A stretch of 64,000 nt of DNA from Weissella uvarum (GTDB lineage: Bacteria; Bacillota; Bacilli; Lactobacillales; Lactobacillaceae): the NCBI RefSeq assembly GCF_016908785.1, contig NZ_JAFBEO010000004.1:1-64000 (forward strand), read 5' to 3'. Positions within the stretch are counted from its first letter, which is position 1. Each line of letters starts with the position of its first letter. The position numbers and the translations under genes were made by a program. This document shows, piece after piece, positions 22,613 through 31,296 of this stretch. Under the pieces are notes generated by a model, which worked only from the letters and a program-made list of their open reading frames with translations, had not been told where the DNA came from and searched no databases.

Positions 22613-24493
22613 ATGACGCTTTTTACGTGAAATGCCAAAGCCTAAGGTGCTCAAAAGTAGTCCGATTCCAGCCCAAACACTGGCAGGTTCAGAATTAGAA
22701 CCAGTATTTGGTAAGGTTTCATTGGCTTGCTTAGTAGCGTTAGCTGGTGCTTTTTCTGATGCTGTTGCCGCAGACTTTGTCTTAGGAGCAGTAACGTTTT
22801 GCTTTAAGCGTTGCGCAGCATCAGCTTGAGCTTGTGCTAAGACGAGGTTGGCTTGAGCTTTTGCTGTATTTTCTTTAGCTCGTTGTAATTGGACGCCAGC
22901 AGATGTTGTGGCGGCTGAATCACCTAAGCTAGTGTTAGCTGTGTCAGGAGAGGCCAATTGCTCTAACTGAGGTGTTTGATTAGCTTGAGTGGTCATCTGC
23001 TTGGTGGCTGAAGTTGGCACTGCAGCCTTTTGGGTTTGAGTTAACTTTGCAGCATTGCTAGGGGCTGTTGTGCCAGTACTTTGCGTTGTTTGGTTACCTT
23101 GCTTGGTAGCTGTTGAGCCGGTCACTTGACTTGATGCTGTTGAATTACCAGTTGAAGGTTTGGTCTGATTTGAAGGAGTTGTGGTACCACTATTTGGAGT
23201 AGTTGTATCAGATGCTGTTGCTAAACCAAGTTCTTGGGCTACGCGTTGATCAGAAACAGATGCAAAGGTGTTTAAATCACGCTTATCAAAAACAATAACA
23301 TCAGTTAAGTAATCCCAAGTGAAGGCACCGCCACGGTTACCAACGTAATCAACGAATGGGACCAGCATTGCGACTTGGTCACTCTTGAAAGGTGTTAGCA
23401 TTGTTTGACGGTGACCATTATTAGAATCAGCATCTTTATAAGCCATAGCAGTCAACGCATTGAGAATATCAATTTTGGCTTCCAACATAGTCGTGGCAGA
23501 GCCGAAGCCTAGATTTTGACTTGAAGATTCAATGAAGAGATTTGTTGGATTGTAAGACTGATTATTTGAGCCCAATTCGACAAAAGTTGTGTGTTGATCA
23601 ACGGTTGCTTGGTGGGTTGTACGATAGGCAAGTTCGCGATCGCTAACAGCTTGCCAAATTTTATCAGTCATCACGAGTGGGGCTAAGTTTTGTGAAGCAC
23701 GGAAACTATTGATTAATTCAAGGGCGTATTCAGCCAATTCTTTTTGTTGGCTGGCAATGAGGCGGTTGTTTTGAACCGTTAGTTTAGCAGATGTATCACG
23801 AGTTTGGTCGACATCATACCAACCGTAATAATCACCACTACGAGATTCAGTACCATTGGCTAAATCCTTGGGCTCAGTCAATGTAGTTGGCAATTCAGAT
23901 TCATCGCCAATTAATTGGGTGATTTGACCATCAGCATCTGCTGGGGCAACTGCCTTAGTTGTTGTTGCCTTGACGCTTTTTGTGGTTGCTGTTTGGGCCT
24001 TAGCGGTTGTTTTATTTTGGACCTCAGTTGTGGTTTGACTAGCGGCTGCCTCACTTGTGTCAGTGGTGGCAATGGTGCTTGATGACGTAGCTTGGCTGTC
24101 AGAAGAACTAGTCGTTGTGTTTGCGACTGTATTCTCGGAACTAGCAAGGCTGTTTTGACTATTTTGGATAGTGGCACTAGTTGATGCCTGAGTAGTAGCG
24201 CTAGTTGAGGTGGAATTAGCGCTTGCAGAGGTTTGTGATGCAGAAACTGATGTTGGGTTAGCTGAAGCATCAACAGCGGATTGTGCTTGCGCTTCCACAG
24301 TTTGGGCAGATTGTAAGTCTGCTTGTTTATCAGCTAGGTTCTCGCTAGCGGTTTGGCTGTTAGCGTCTTCGGTAATTGTTGGTGTTTGTTGTGGATTGCT
24401 AGTTGAAGCAGTTGTATCCGCTTGCCCGTTAACCTGCAAACCGGCTAAGGTTGTGGCGGTAACGGCCAATGTTAATTTAAGTTTATTGTGCAT
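22610..24493 (-). CDS. LPXTG cell-wall-anchored protein with SEC10/PgrA-like CAP domain
   Basis: 627 aa. Signal peptide at residues 1-25. A Ser/Thr/Ala/Gln-rich disordered stretch runs to about 210. A CAP-superfamily domain at about 225-420 contains ELINSFRASQNLAPLVMTD and NNGHRQTML. A second low-complexity stretch is followed by the sortase signal LPNTG at 594-598, a hydrophobic helix and a basic tail RKKRH. It resembles the surface-exclusion/aggregation proteins of lactic acid bacteria. A WalR-like box overlaps the -35. Its ligand is unknown. Confidence 0.88.
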   Translation of the reverse strand: MHNKLKLTLAVTATTLAGLQVNGQADTTASTSNPQQTPTITEDANSQTASENLADKQADLQSAQTVEAQAQSAVDASANPTSVSASQTSASANSTSTSATTQASTSATIQNSQNSLASSENTVANTTTSSSDSQATSSSTIATTDTSEAAASQTTTEVQNKTTAKAQTATTKSVKATTTKAVAPADADGQITQLIGDESELPTTLTEPKDLANGTESRSGDYYGWYDVDQTRDTSAKLTVQNNRLIASQQKELAEYALELINSFRASQNLAPLVMTDKIWQAVSDRELAYRTTHQATVDQHTTFVELGSNNQSYNPTNLFIESSSQNLGFGSATTMLEAKIDILNALTAMAYKDADSNNGHRQTMLTPFKSDQVAMLVPFVDYVGNRGGAFTWDYLTDVIVFDKRDLNTFASVSDQRVAQELGLATASDTTTPNSGTTTPSNQTKPSTGNSTASSQVTGSTATKQGNQTTQSTGTTAPSNAAKLTQTQKAAVPTSATKQMTTQANQTPQLEQLASPDTANTSLGDSAATTSAGVQLQRAKENTAKAQANLVLAQAQADAAQRLKQNVTAPKTKSAATASEKAPANATKQANETLPNTGSNSEPASVWAGIGLLLSTLGFGISRKKRH

Positions 24494-24546
24494 GTGGAAC
24501 CTTCTTTTAAAAGTGAAATTTTTAAATGATTTATTTACTATCGTCC

Positions 24547-24575
24547 ATTATACCAATTTATGAGAAAAATGTAAT
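24547..24575 (-). promoter_or_regulatory. Promoter of the LPXTG gene with overlapping WalR-like box
   Basis: Minus-strand -10 TATAAT (24547-24552), 16-bp spacer, -35 TTACAT (24569-24574). The box TATGAG-AAAAA-TGTAAT (plus-strand reading, 24559-24575) covers the spacer and -35, the same sequence as at 7462-7478. Confidence 0.5.
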
Positions 24576-24824
24576 TTAACTTGTTAGTCAAGGCGAAGTG
24601 GTTTAATCAAAGCTCGATGTTTTACAGGCGACCAAATTGGCTGGGTTAGACCAATTTAAAATCTTTTGGCAAAAATAAGCATAAAAACATTTTAAATTTT
24701 CACAAAGCATTTTCATATTACATAATCTTATTAATAAGCGATATTATTTCTATTTGAAAAAGTAAATTTCACAAATTAAAACGATTTTATTGTTGGCTTA
24801 AGCTAGCGAACGTATAATAGTTTA

Positions 24825-25006
24825 CGTCAAAAGGGTGAGATACCTTTTGATGCTTATATAGCAACATACACTGCTCATATTAGTTGTCGAGTCATCGACA
24901 ATTAACTCCTATTTTATATATGCTCCCAACATATGTAAAAAGTTAGTCCCGGTGTAAACCTGATTAGCGGAAAGACCCTGGCCTCCCATCCGGGGTCTTT
25001 TTTTAT
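24825..25006 (+). ncRNA. Candidate small RNA, about 182 nt, upstream of katA
   Basis: Promoter TTGTTG (24790-24795), 17 bp, TATAAT (24813-24818). The transcript would hold hairpins TCAAAAGG/CCTTTTGA and TTGTCGA/TCGACAA, two short CU-rich single-stranded segments, and end at a strong terminator (24972-25006). There is no coding frame with a ribosome-binding site. katA has its own promoter beyond the terminator. The length is compatible with 6S RNA, but I could not draw the 6S rod, so family is open. Confidence 0.5.
24972..25006 (+). terminator. Terminator of the small RNA upstream of katA
   Basis: AAGACCCTGG/CCGGGGTCTT with seven T. Confidence 0.9.
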
Positions 25007-25031
25007 AGTTTTATAATGGTTTAGTCATCTG

Positions 25032-25049
25032 ATTATAAGATGTTATAAT
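25032..25049. promoter_or_regulatory. Inverted repeat overlapping the katA -10, candidate peroxide-response operator
   Basis: ATTATAA-GATG-TTATAAT is a perfect 7-4-7 inverted repeat whose right arm contains the TATAAT -10. PerR boxes are made of the same AT-rich heptamers but in a 7-1-7 layout, so assignment to PerR or another Fur-family member is inference. Confidence 0.45.
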
Positions 25050-25093
25050 GTATTAGTAACAACGTTAGTTTAATTACGAAGGAGTGTACATCA

Positions 25094-26557
25094 ATGACTG
25101 AAGAGAAAGAACACTTGACGACTGCTCAAGGAGCACCCGTCGGTGACAATCAACATTCAATTACTGCTGGAGAAAACGGACCAGTTTTAATTCAAGACTA
25201 CCAATTGCTAGAAAAGTTAGCACACTTTGCGCGTGAGCGTATCCCAGAGCGTGTTGTTCACGCTAAAGGGGCTGGTGCCTTTGGAACATTTAAGTTAACC
25301 CATGATATGTCTGACTATACCAAAGCAGATATGTTTAATGGCGTTGGTAAGGAAACTGAAATGTTTGCCCGTTTCTCAACAGTTGCTGGTGAATCAGGGG
25401 CTTCAGATACGGATCGTGACCCACGTGGTTTCGCCCTAAAGTTCTATACGAACGATGGAAACTATGACATTGTTGGGCTTAGCCTACCAGTCTTCTTTAT
25501 TCGTGATGCCAAGAAGTTCCCAGACTTTATTCATACACAAAAGCGTGATCCACGGACTCATTTGCATTCAGACCGTGCTAAGTGGGACTTCTGGTCACAT
25601 TCACCAGAATCATTGCATATGGTAACCATGTTATTCGGTGATCGTGGTATTCCTGCGACATATCGGAATATGAATGGGTTTGGTAACCATACCTTTATGT
25701 GGGTTAATGCTGATGGTGAACGGACTTGGGTAAAGTACCACTTTAAGCCAAAGGCTGGTGTAAAGTCATTAAGCGCGGACATGGCTACAAAGTTAGATGG
25801 TGAAAATCCGGATTCAGCCACTGAAGACTTGTACAATTCAATTGAAAGTGGTGATTACCCAGAATGGACTATGTACGTCCAATTAATTCCATTTGAAGAG
25901 GGTTGGAACTATAAGCAAAATATTTTTGATGTGACACGTACTGTTTCACAACATGACTATCCATTGCACGAAGTTGGAACAATGACTTTGAACCGGAATC
26001 CAGAAAACTACTTTACAGATGTGGAAGAATCAACTTTCGCACCTGCTAACTTAGTTCCTGGAATTGAACCATCACCTGATAAGATGTTGCAAGGCCGTTT
26101 GTTCTCATATGCGGATGCGCAACGTTACCGTGTTGGTGCTAATTCTACGCAAATTCCTGTGAATGCGCCTAAGACAGCCGTACATGACCATCAAGCTGAT
26201 GGTGTGATGGGCTTGAACCAAAATACTGGTGACATTAACTATGAGCCAAACAGCTTTGATGGTATCAAGGAAGATCCAACTGTTAAGGATACTGGCTACG
26301 ATGTTAATGGTCGGATGGGACAATATGTCACATATGATGATGATTTCTACACGCAACCAGGTATCTTGTATCGTGATGTTATGTCAGAAGATGAGCGGGA
26401 ACGCTTAGTTTCAAACATTGCTGCAAGTTTGGGAAATGTTGAAGAAGATGAAATTAAGAAGCGTGAAGTAACGCAATTCTATAAGGCAGATCCTGATTAT
26501 GGTAAGCGGGTTGCAAAGGCAATTGGTTTAGATATGGATTTTTCTGCTTTAGACTAA
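25094..26557 (+). CDS. katA: Monofunctional heme catalase
   Basis: 487 aa, small-subunit type. Distal His region [14 protein letters not shown] (His56), [10 protein letters not shown], and the proximal heme-ligand motif [12 protein letters not shown] are all present. GGAG lies 9 nt before the ATG. No heme biosynthesis gene is in this window; in lactic acid bacteria such enzymes normally depend on supplied heme (established for the group). Own promoter with an inverted-repeat operator candidate; flanked by two putative small RNAs. Confidence 0.96.
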   Translation: MTEEKEHLTTAQGAPVGDNQHSITAGENGPVLIQDYQLLEKLAHFARERIPERVVHAKGAGAFGTFKLTHDMSDYTKADMFNGVGKETEMFARFSTVAGESGASDTDRDPRGFALKFYTNDGNYDIVGLSLPVFFIRDAKKFPDFIHTQKRDPRTHLHSDRAKWDFWSHSPESLHMVTMLFGDRGIPATYRNMNGFGNHTFMWVNADGERTWVKYHFKPKAGVKSLSADMATKLDGENPDSATEDLYNSIESGDYPEWTMYVQLIPFEEGWNYKQNIFDVTRTVSQHDYPLHEVGTMTLNRNPENYFTDVEESTFAPANLVPGIEPSPDKMLQGRLFSYADAQRYRVGANSTQIPVNAPKTAVHDHQADGVMGLNQNTGDINYEPNSFDGIKEDPTVKDTGYDVNGRMGQYVTYDDDFYTQPGILYRDVMSEDERERLVSNIAASLGNVEEDEIKKREVTQFYKADPDYGKRVAKAIGLDMDFSALD

Positions 26558-26636
26558 TTGATTGAGCAAGAAAAATGTTGAAAAATGACATTTTGAGTTA
26601 ATTTGTTCATTTTTTTAAGTTTTTTATCTTTGGTTT

Positions 26637-26799
26637 AAGCTTCTACAGTTACTATAAGAATTGTTAAGAGGAGCCCACCTCTTAACATCTACAAGTTATA
26701 AAAAAACTGTAGACCCTACTCCTAAAACAGAAACAATTTAACGATGCACAAACGCATTGCAAAAAGGAACTCGGATAAACTTATTCGGGTTCCTTTTTG
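26637..26799 (+). ncRNA. Candidate small RNA, about 163 nt, downstream of katA
   Basis: Promoter-like TTGTTC (26603-26608), 16 bp, TATCTT. The RNA would fold with a closing stem TCTACAGTT/AACTGTAGA enclosing GTTAAGAGG/CCTCTTAAC. An unpaired AGACCCTACTCCT follows, then a terminator (26761-26799). No coding frame was found. It is separate from the SAM riboswitch that begins at 26874. Confidence 0.45.
26761..26799 (+). terminator. Terminator upstream of the metK leader
   Basis: AAAAAGGAACTCGGATAA/TTATTCGGGTTCCTTTTT hairpin with G-T wobbles and a T-rich 3' arm. Confidence 0.88.
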
Positions 26800-26873
26800 T
26801 GTGCTTGACAAGCAAAATGGGACAAGCTAAGATAGTCACATTGATAAAAGACATGAATTAAATAAACTCGTAA

Positions 26874-26959
26874 CCTATCGAGAGTTCAGGGAGGGACTAG
26901 ACCCGTTGATCTGACACCAGCTACCGGAATCGGTGTTGTGGTAATTTCTAGCAGATAGG
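26874..26959 (+). promoter_or_regulatory. SAM-I (S-box) riboswitch aptamer
   Basis: P1 CCTATC/GATAGG, the core CAGGGAGGGACTAGACCC and the 3' segment GTAATTTCTAGCAGA match the S-box. The terminator AACTCTGA/TCAGAGTT plus T-run at 26969-27014 precedes metK, so SAM should repress. Confidence 0.94.
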
Positions 26960-26968
26960 CGCATTTCT

Positions 26969-27014
26969 AACTCTGATATGCTGCCTACTGTGCGGTGTTC
27001 AGAGTTATTTTTTT
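26969..27014 (+). terminator. S-box expression-platform terminator
   Basis: Stem AACTCTGA/TCAGAGTT enclosing a second small hairpin, followed by ATTTTTTT. Confidence 0.88.
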
Positions 27015-27045
27015 CGCAATTTTTAAAAGAATGAGGCAATGATTT

Positions 27046-28239
27046 ATGACAGAAAAACGTTTATTTACTTCTGAATCGGTTTCAGAAGGACATCCTGATA
27101 AAGTATCAGATCAAATTTCAGATGCAATTTTAGATGCCGTTTTGGCACAAGACCCTAATGCACGTACAGCGATTGAAACATCGGTTACCACTGGTTACGT
27201 AAATGTATTTGGTGAGATGTCAACGAGTGCCTATGTAAATATTAACCAAATCGTCCGCGACACTTTAACTCGGATTGGTTATGACGACCCCGATGCTGGT
27301 TTCCTAGCTGATGATGTCCATGTTGGGATTACCATTGATGAACAATCACCTGACATTGCGCAAGGTGTCGACCAAGCGATTGAACAACGTGAAGATGGTG
27401 GGGTTGATCCGCTTGACGAAATCGGAGCGGGTGATCAAGGTTTGATGTTTGGTTATGCCACAGATGAAACTGACCAATACTTGCCACTCTCAGTTGTGTT
27501 ATCACATGCGTTGGTTAAGCAACAAGCGCAAGTCCGTCGTAATGGCGAATTAGATTATTTATTGCCTGATGCCAAAGCTCAAGTAACAGTTGAATTAGAT
27601 GATCAAGGTCGTGCTACTCGTATCGATGCTGTGGTTCTATCAACGCAACACCGTGAAAATGTTTCTTTGGAACAACTTCGTCGCGACGTGAAAGAATATG
27701 TGATTGATCCAATTTTGCCAGCAGACATGGTTGATAATGATACGCGCTATTACATTAACCCAACTGGCCGCTTTGTGATTGGTGGACCTAAGGGTGATGC
27801 TGGTATGACCGGTCGTAAGATTATTGTCGACACATATGGGGGTTATGCGCGTCACGGTGGTGGTGCTTTCTCTGGAAAGGATGCGACAAAGGTGGACCGT
27901 TCAGCCGCCTATGCCACACGGCATATTGCCAAGAACATTGTTGCCGCAGGTTTGGCTAAACAAGTTGAATTGCAAGTTGCTTATGCAATTGGAGTGGCCG
28001 CCCCGGTTTCAATTGATGTGAATACTTTTGGAACTGGTGTTGTTCCAGATGCAGATTTGATTGCCGCTGTTCGTGATATCTTTGAATTGCGCCCAGCTGG
28101 AATTATCGATGACTTGGATTTGCGTGAGCCACGTTATGAGAAGACTGCAGCTTATGGACATTTTGGTCGTCCTGAACTTGATCTACCATGGGAGCGTTTG
28201 GATAAGGTCGACGAATTGAAGGAATACTTTAATATGTAA
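27046..28239 (+). CDS. metK: S-adenosylmethionine synthetase
   Basis: 397 aa, full length. Makes SAM from methionine and ATP. N-terminal [20 protein letters not shown], the central signature [12 protein letters not shown] and the P-loop-like GGGAFSGKD are all seen. GAGG precedes the ATG. Feedback by SAM through the S-box upstream. Confidence 0.97.
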   Translation: MTEKRLFTSESVSEGHPDKVSDQISDAILDAVLAQDPNARTAIETSVTTGYVNVFGEMSTSAYVNINQIVRDTLTRIGYDDPDAGFLADDVHVGITIDEQSPDIAQGVDQAIEQREDGGVDPLDEIGAGDQGLMFGYATDETDQYLPLSVVLSHALVKQQAQVRRNGELDYLLPDAKAQVTVELDDQGRATRIDAVVLSTQHRENVSLEQLRRDVKEYVIDPILPADMVDNDTRYYINPTGRFVIGGPKGDAGMTGRKIIVDTYGGYARHGGGAFSGKDATKVDRSAAYATRHIAKNIVAAGLAKQVELQVAYAIGVAAPVSIDVNTFGTGVVPDADLIAAVRDIFELRPAGIIDDLDLREPRYEKTAAYGHFGRPELDLPWERLDKVDELKEYFNM

Positions 28240-28243
28240 AATA

Positions 28244-28276
28244 AGGGGCACCCGCTGGTTTGGGCGCCTTTTTTTG
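28244..28276 (+). terminator. Terminator of metK
   Basis: AAGGGGCACCC/GGGCGCCTT hairpin with T7. Confidence 0.85.
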
Positions 28277-28328
28277 AATAGTTAAGCTATAATAGAAGTA
28301 ACAAACACGAGTGAAACGAGTAGAACGC

Positions 28329-29717
28329 ATGAGACCTAAAGTAAATATCCCAGTTAAATTGGGAGAAATTGTCACGATTAAAATTGATGAAGTGGCTTAT
28401 AGTGGACAAGCAATTGGGGAATATCAAGGTTACCCAATTCATTTGGATAATGCTTTTGTTGGCGAAACAGTCCGTTGCCAGATTACGCAAGTGAATCGTA
28501 AATTTGCCCGTGCGCAATTGGTTGAAGTTGTTGATCCATCACCGGATCGAATTGATGCGGGGCGTCCAGATATTATTGAGACGGGGATTGCGCCATATTT
28601 GAACTTGGCTTATCCGGCCCAATTGAAGTTAAAGCAACAACAAGTTGAAAAGATTTTTGCGGATGCTGGCGTATCAGCCACGATTGCACCAACGATTGGT
28701 ATGGAAGAACCAAGCCATTATCGCAATAAGACTGTTGTACCCATGGCCTATGAAAATGGGCATTTGGTGACAGGGTTTATTAAACGGCAAACAGCCAATA
28801 CGATTGTGCCGTTAGATGATTATTACGTAAATGATCCGGTGATCGACCGGGTGATTGGTCAAGTCCGTGATATTTTGGATGCACACCATGTTTCAATTTT
28901 TTCTGATGAAACGGGCTTGGGTGAGATGCGCTATATTATGGTGCGCCGTGGTTATTACAGTGGCGAGGTGATGGTGGTGCTGGTCACGCAAACCGAAACC
29001 TTGCAAGACGAGGCGGAGATTGCAGAAGAAATTGCAGCGGTCGTACCTGGAATTAAGAGTGTGATGCTAAACCACAATCCACGCAAACTACATCTGATGA
29101 TGTCAGGAGATAATCGATTGTTGTGGGGAGAAGATGCCATTCATGACCAGCTCTTAGGAGTTGAATTTGTGATTGGACCTAATTCCTTTTACCAGGTGAA
29201 TCCACAGACAACCGAAGTGCTGTATGCTCTTGCGGCGCAGAAAGCTGAATTGACACCCGATGATACGGTAATTGATGCATATTCCGGGATTGGGACAATC
29301 GGCTTAACAGTCGCTAATCAAGTCAAGCAAGTTCTGGGGGTCGAAGTTGTTGCTCGTGCCGTCGAAGATGCTAAGCGGAATGTGGCGCGTAATCATATCG
29401 AAAATGCGAAATTTGTGACGGCCGATGCGCCAACGCAAATGCAAGCTTGGAAGGCAGATGGCTTAACGCCAGATGTGATTTTTGTTGACCCACCTCGCCC
29501 GGGATTGACGCCGGAATTACTTGATGCGGTGATTGAGATGGATCCAGCGCGGTTTGTCTATATTTCATGTAATCCTAAAACGATGGCCCGGGATATTCGC
29601 TATTTGTTGGACCATGGTTTTGAATTAAGCGGGGATGTGCAACCACTGGACCAATTCCCACAAACAGCTCATGTTGAGACAGTGGCAGTTTTAACCCCAA
29701 CGCAAGCGAACAAATAA
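28329..29717 (+). CDS. 23S rRNA (uracil-5-)-methyltransferase, RlmCD/RumA type
   Basis: About 462 aa. An N-terminal TRAM domain (residues 8-70) is followed by a SAM-dependent methyltransferase of the TrmA superfamily. FVDPPRPGL and the catalytic YISCNPKTMARD are present. The ATG at 28329 is preferred; a GTG at 28311 is possible, and neither has a clear Shine-Dalgarno. -10 TATAAT at 28288-28293 leaves only a short leader. Target uridines cannot be told from sequence. Confidence 0.93.
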   Translation: MRPKVNIPVKLGEIVTIKIDEVAYSGQAIGEYQGYPIHLDNAFVGETVRCQITQVNRKFARAQLVEVVDPSPDRIDAGRPDIIETGIAPYLNLAYPAQLKLKQQQVEKIFADAGVSATIAPTIGMEEPSHYRNKTVVPMAYENGHLVTGFIKRQTANTIVPLDDYYVNDPVIDRVIGQVRDILDAHHVSIFSDETGLGEMRYIMVRRGYYSGEVMVVLVTQTETLQDEAEIAEEIAAVVPGIKSVMLNHNPRKLHLMMSGDNRLLWGEDAIHDQLLGVEFVIGPNSFYQVNPQTTEVLYALAAQKAELTPDDTVIDAYSGIGTIGLTVANQVKQVLGVEVVARAVEDAKRNVARNHIENAKFVTADAPTQMQAWKADGLTPDVIFVDPPRPGLTPELLDAVIEMDPARFVYISCNPKTMARDIRYLLDHGFELSGDVQPLDQFPQTAHVETVAVLTPTQANK

Positions 29718-29749
29718 TTGGATTGAGTTTAGTATCGAAAGGCGGTTTG

Positions 29750-30112
29750 ATGATGTTTCTTAAAGAGTCTGAACGAGCAGAAGCTTATGTTGCCTATTTA
29801 AAGCGTGTTTTCACAGATTTGTATAATGGATTGCCAGATGAAGAACAATATACGTATTTACGTAAGGATTTATTACAAGGTTATCAAGACGTCGAGGCTG
29901 GTTGGAATCCGGTTCCAATTGTTCAGAAGCTTTTAGGTGATATCAATCAAGTCTATCTTTTGAACTTAAAGCAGCATGAAACTAACCCAGATGTGGTTAA
30001 AACAGCTGAAAAGCAACTGCGCAATGCCAACGAAGGCGCAACTTCACATCGTTGGATTAGTGATTATGCTTTTTTGTTTAATATCATGGATTCTGGTGCT
30101 GGTCCAATGTAA
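29750..30112 (+). CDS. Hypothetical protein, 120 aa
   Basis: AAAGGCGG precedes ATG ATG at 29750; the frame extends upstream to a TTG near the previous stop, but that start has no ribosome-binding site. A soluble helical protein rich in Leu, Tyr and Gln, with LPDEEQYTYLRKDLLQGY and SHRWISDYAFLFNIMDSG. No domain recognised. Probably co-transcribed with the methyltransferase gene 33 bp upstream. Confidence 0.72.
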   Translation: MMFLKESERAEAYVAYLKRVFTDLYNGLPDEEQYTYLRKDLLQGYQDVEAGWNPVPIVQKLLGDINQVYLLNLKQHETNPDVVKTAEKQLRNANEGATSHRWISDYAFLFNIMDSGAGPM

Positions 30113-30114
30113 AA

Positions 30115-30152
30115 AATAAAACAGCTGACAAATTTGTCAGCTGTTTTTTTGT
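30115..30152. terminator. Bidirectional terminator
   Basis: AAAACAGCTGACAAA/TTTGTCAGCTGTTTT palindrome. Confidence 0.93.
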
Positions 30153-30164
30153 AGTTAAATTAGT

Positions 30165-30587
30165 TTAAGACGTCTTTGTTTGTAACTCGTTGACGAGCGC
30201 TTGGACGTATTGTTGAATCGTATCACGAGTTTGAACAAAGTCTGCGCGACGGGTTGCCAAATCTCCAGTCACTTGCGCAGGGTCGGTTAAATCCCAATGT
30301 AAGTGTTGAACATGGGGTGGTGTCATAGGACAGTTATCACGCGCATCTCCACATAAGGTTATGACATAATCAGATTGATTCAAAAATTGTGGATCAATTA
30401 AATCGGAAGTCTGTTGGCTGATATCGATTCCAACTGCGGCCATACTTTCGATGGTGAGTGGATTGATCCCATGGGGTTGCGTGCCAGCACTAGCAATTCG
30501 CCAATCAGCGGGGGCTAATTCTTTTGCGAAACCTTCAGCCATTTGACTACGGCAAGAATTGCCAGTACATAGGAAATATAATTGCAT
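30165..30587 (-). CDS. arsC: Thioredoxin-coupled arsenate reductase / low-MW phosphatase family
   Basis: 140 aa. The P-loop CTGNSCRS is at residues 7-14. The redox pair Cys79 and Cys86 in CGDARDNCP is the hallmark of thioredoxin-type ArsC, as opposed to plain tyrosine phosphatases. It follows the 30599 gene by 11 bp and probably shares its transcript. No arsB or arsR neighbour is present, so a role in arsenate resistance is inferred from the motif alone. Confidence 0.88.
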   Translation of the reverse strand: MQLYFLCTGNSCRSQMAEGFAKELAPADWRIASAGTQPHGINPLTIESMAAVGIDISQQTSDLIDPQFLNQSDYVITLCGDARDNCPMTPPHVQHLHWDLTDPAQVTGDLATRRADFVQTRDTIQQYVQALVNELQTKTS

Positions 30588-30598
30588 TCAAAGACTCC

Positions 30599-31111
30599 TT
30601 ATAGGCGTTGAAGTAAGAGAACTTGCTCACCAGACTGTAAGTCTTGGAATTGTTTTACGTCGTATGCTTGCTCTGGCAGATTTTTAGCATAGTCAGTCAG
30701 TTCGGGGATTGGTGTCGCATCGTTTGTAATCAAGAGAATCATTCCTTGTTTTTTCAAAGCCATTAATAAGGGCTTAATCGTGGATAAAAGCGCCGTTTGG
30801 TCAGTATCAGCATCAATTTGGAATAATGCAGCGCCAACTGGTTGGGTTGGATCAAGATAATTAATAATGGCAGAAAAGTCTTTACTAATGAGGTCGACAC
30901 GCTGGTTTAAACCACTTAAGAATAGTGATGTGGCCACTTGATCAACATCGTGTTTATTATCGGAAAAAGCTAAGACTTTACCTGTGTCGCCGACGCGGCT
31001 GGCTAAGAAACGGGTAATATCGCCATGCTTAATTGAGCCATCAATGGTTAAATCACCAACTGTTAAATATTCATCCAGCGTCATTTGTGAAATGTTTTGT
31101 ACGGAACGCAT
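30599..31111 (-). CDS. Divergent methyltransferase-like protein (YtqB-like fold), 170 aa
   Basis: Length and strand pattern (GKVLAFSDN ... VDLISKDFSAI ... GMILLITND) resemble the YtqB/rRNA-methylase-like group. The SAM-binding glycine-rich motif I, normally DATxGxGxD, reads TIDGSIKHGDIT. GAGGAGG precedes the ATG. It may have lost SAM binding, or the family assignment may be wrong. First gene of a two-gene unit with arsC. Confidence 0.55.
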   Translation of the reverse strand: MRSVQNISQMTLDEYLTVGDLTIDGSIKHGDITRFLASRVGDTGKVLAFSDNKHDVDQVATSLFLSGLNQRVDLISKDFSAIINYLDPTQPVGAALFQIDADTDQTALLSTIKPLLMALKKQGMILLITNDATPIPELTDYAKNLPEQAYDVKQFQDLQSGEQVLLLQRL

Positions 31112-31296
31112 GAGTGCGCCTCCTCTTTTAAATTGACAGTTATTTTAAATTAGACATTGTCATTTTAGCACACTCTGAATAGTGACCAAAATTAGGGGGA
31201 TGCTTTTGTCCATTGATGCGGTGTTGGTAGGTTTAAAACGTTGAAATGACGGGGCTTTTTTGATAGAGTTAAAACATTAAAGTGAGGTTAATAGCT

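Noticed and set aside
24210-24563. Plus-strand ORF opposite the LPXTG gene
   Set aside because: It arises from the repetitive Ser/Thr/Ala codons on the other strand and runs through the real promoter.
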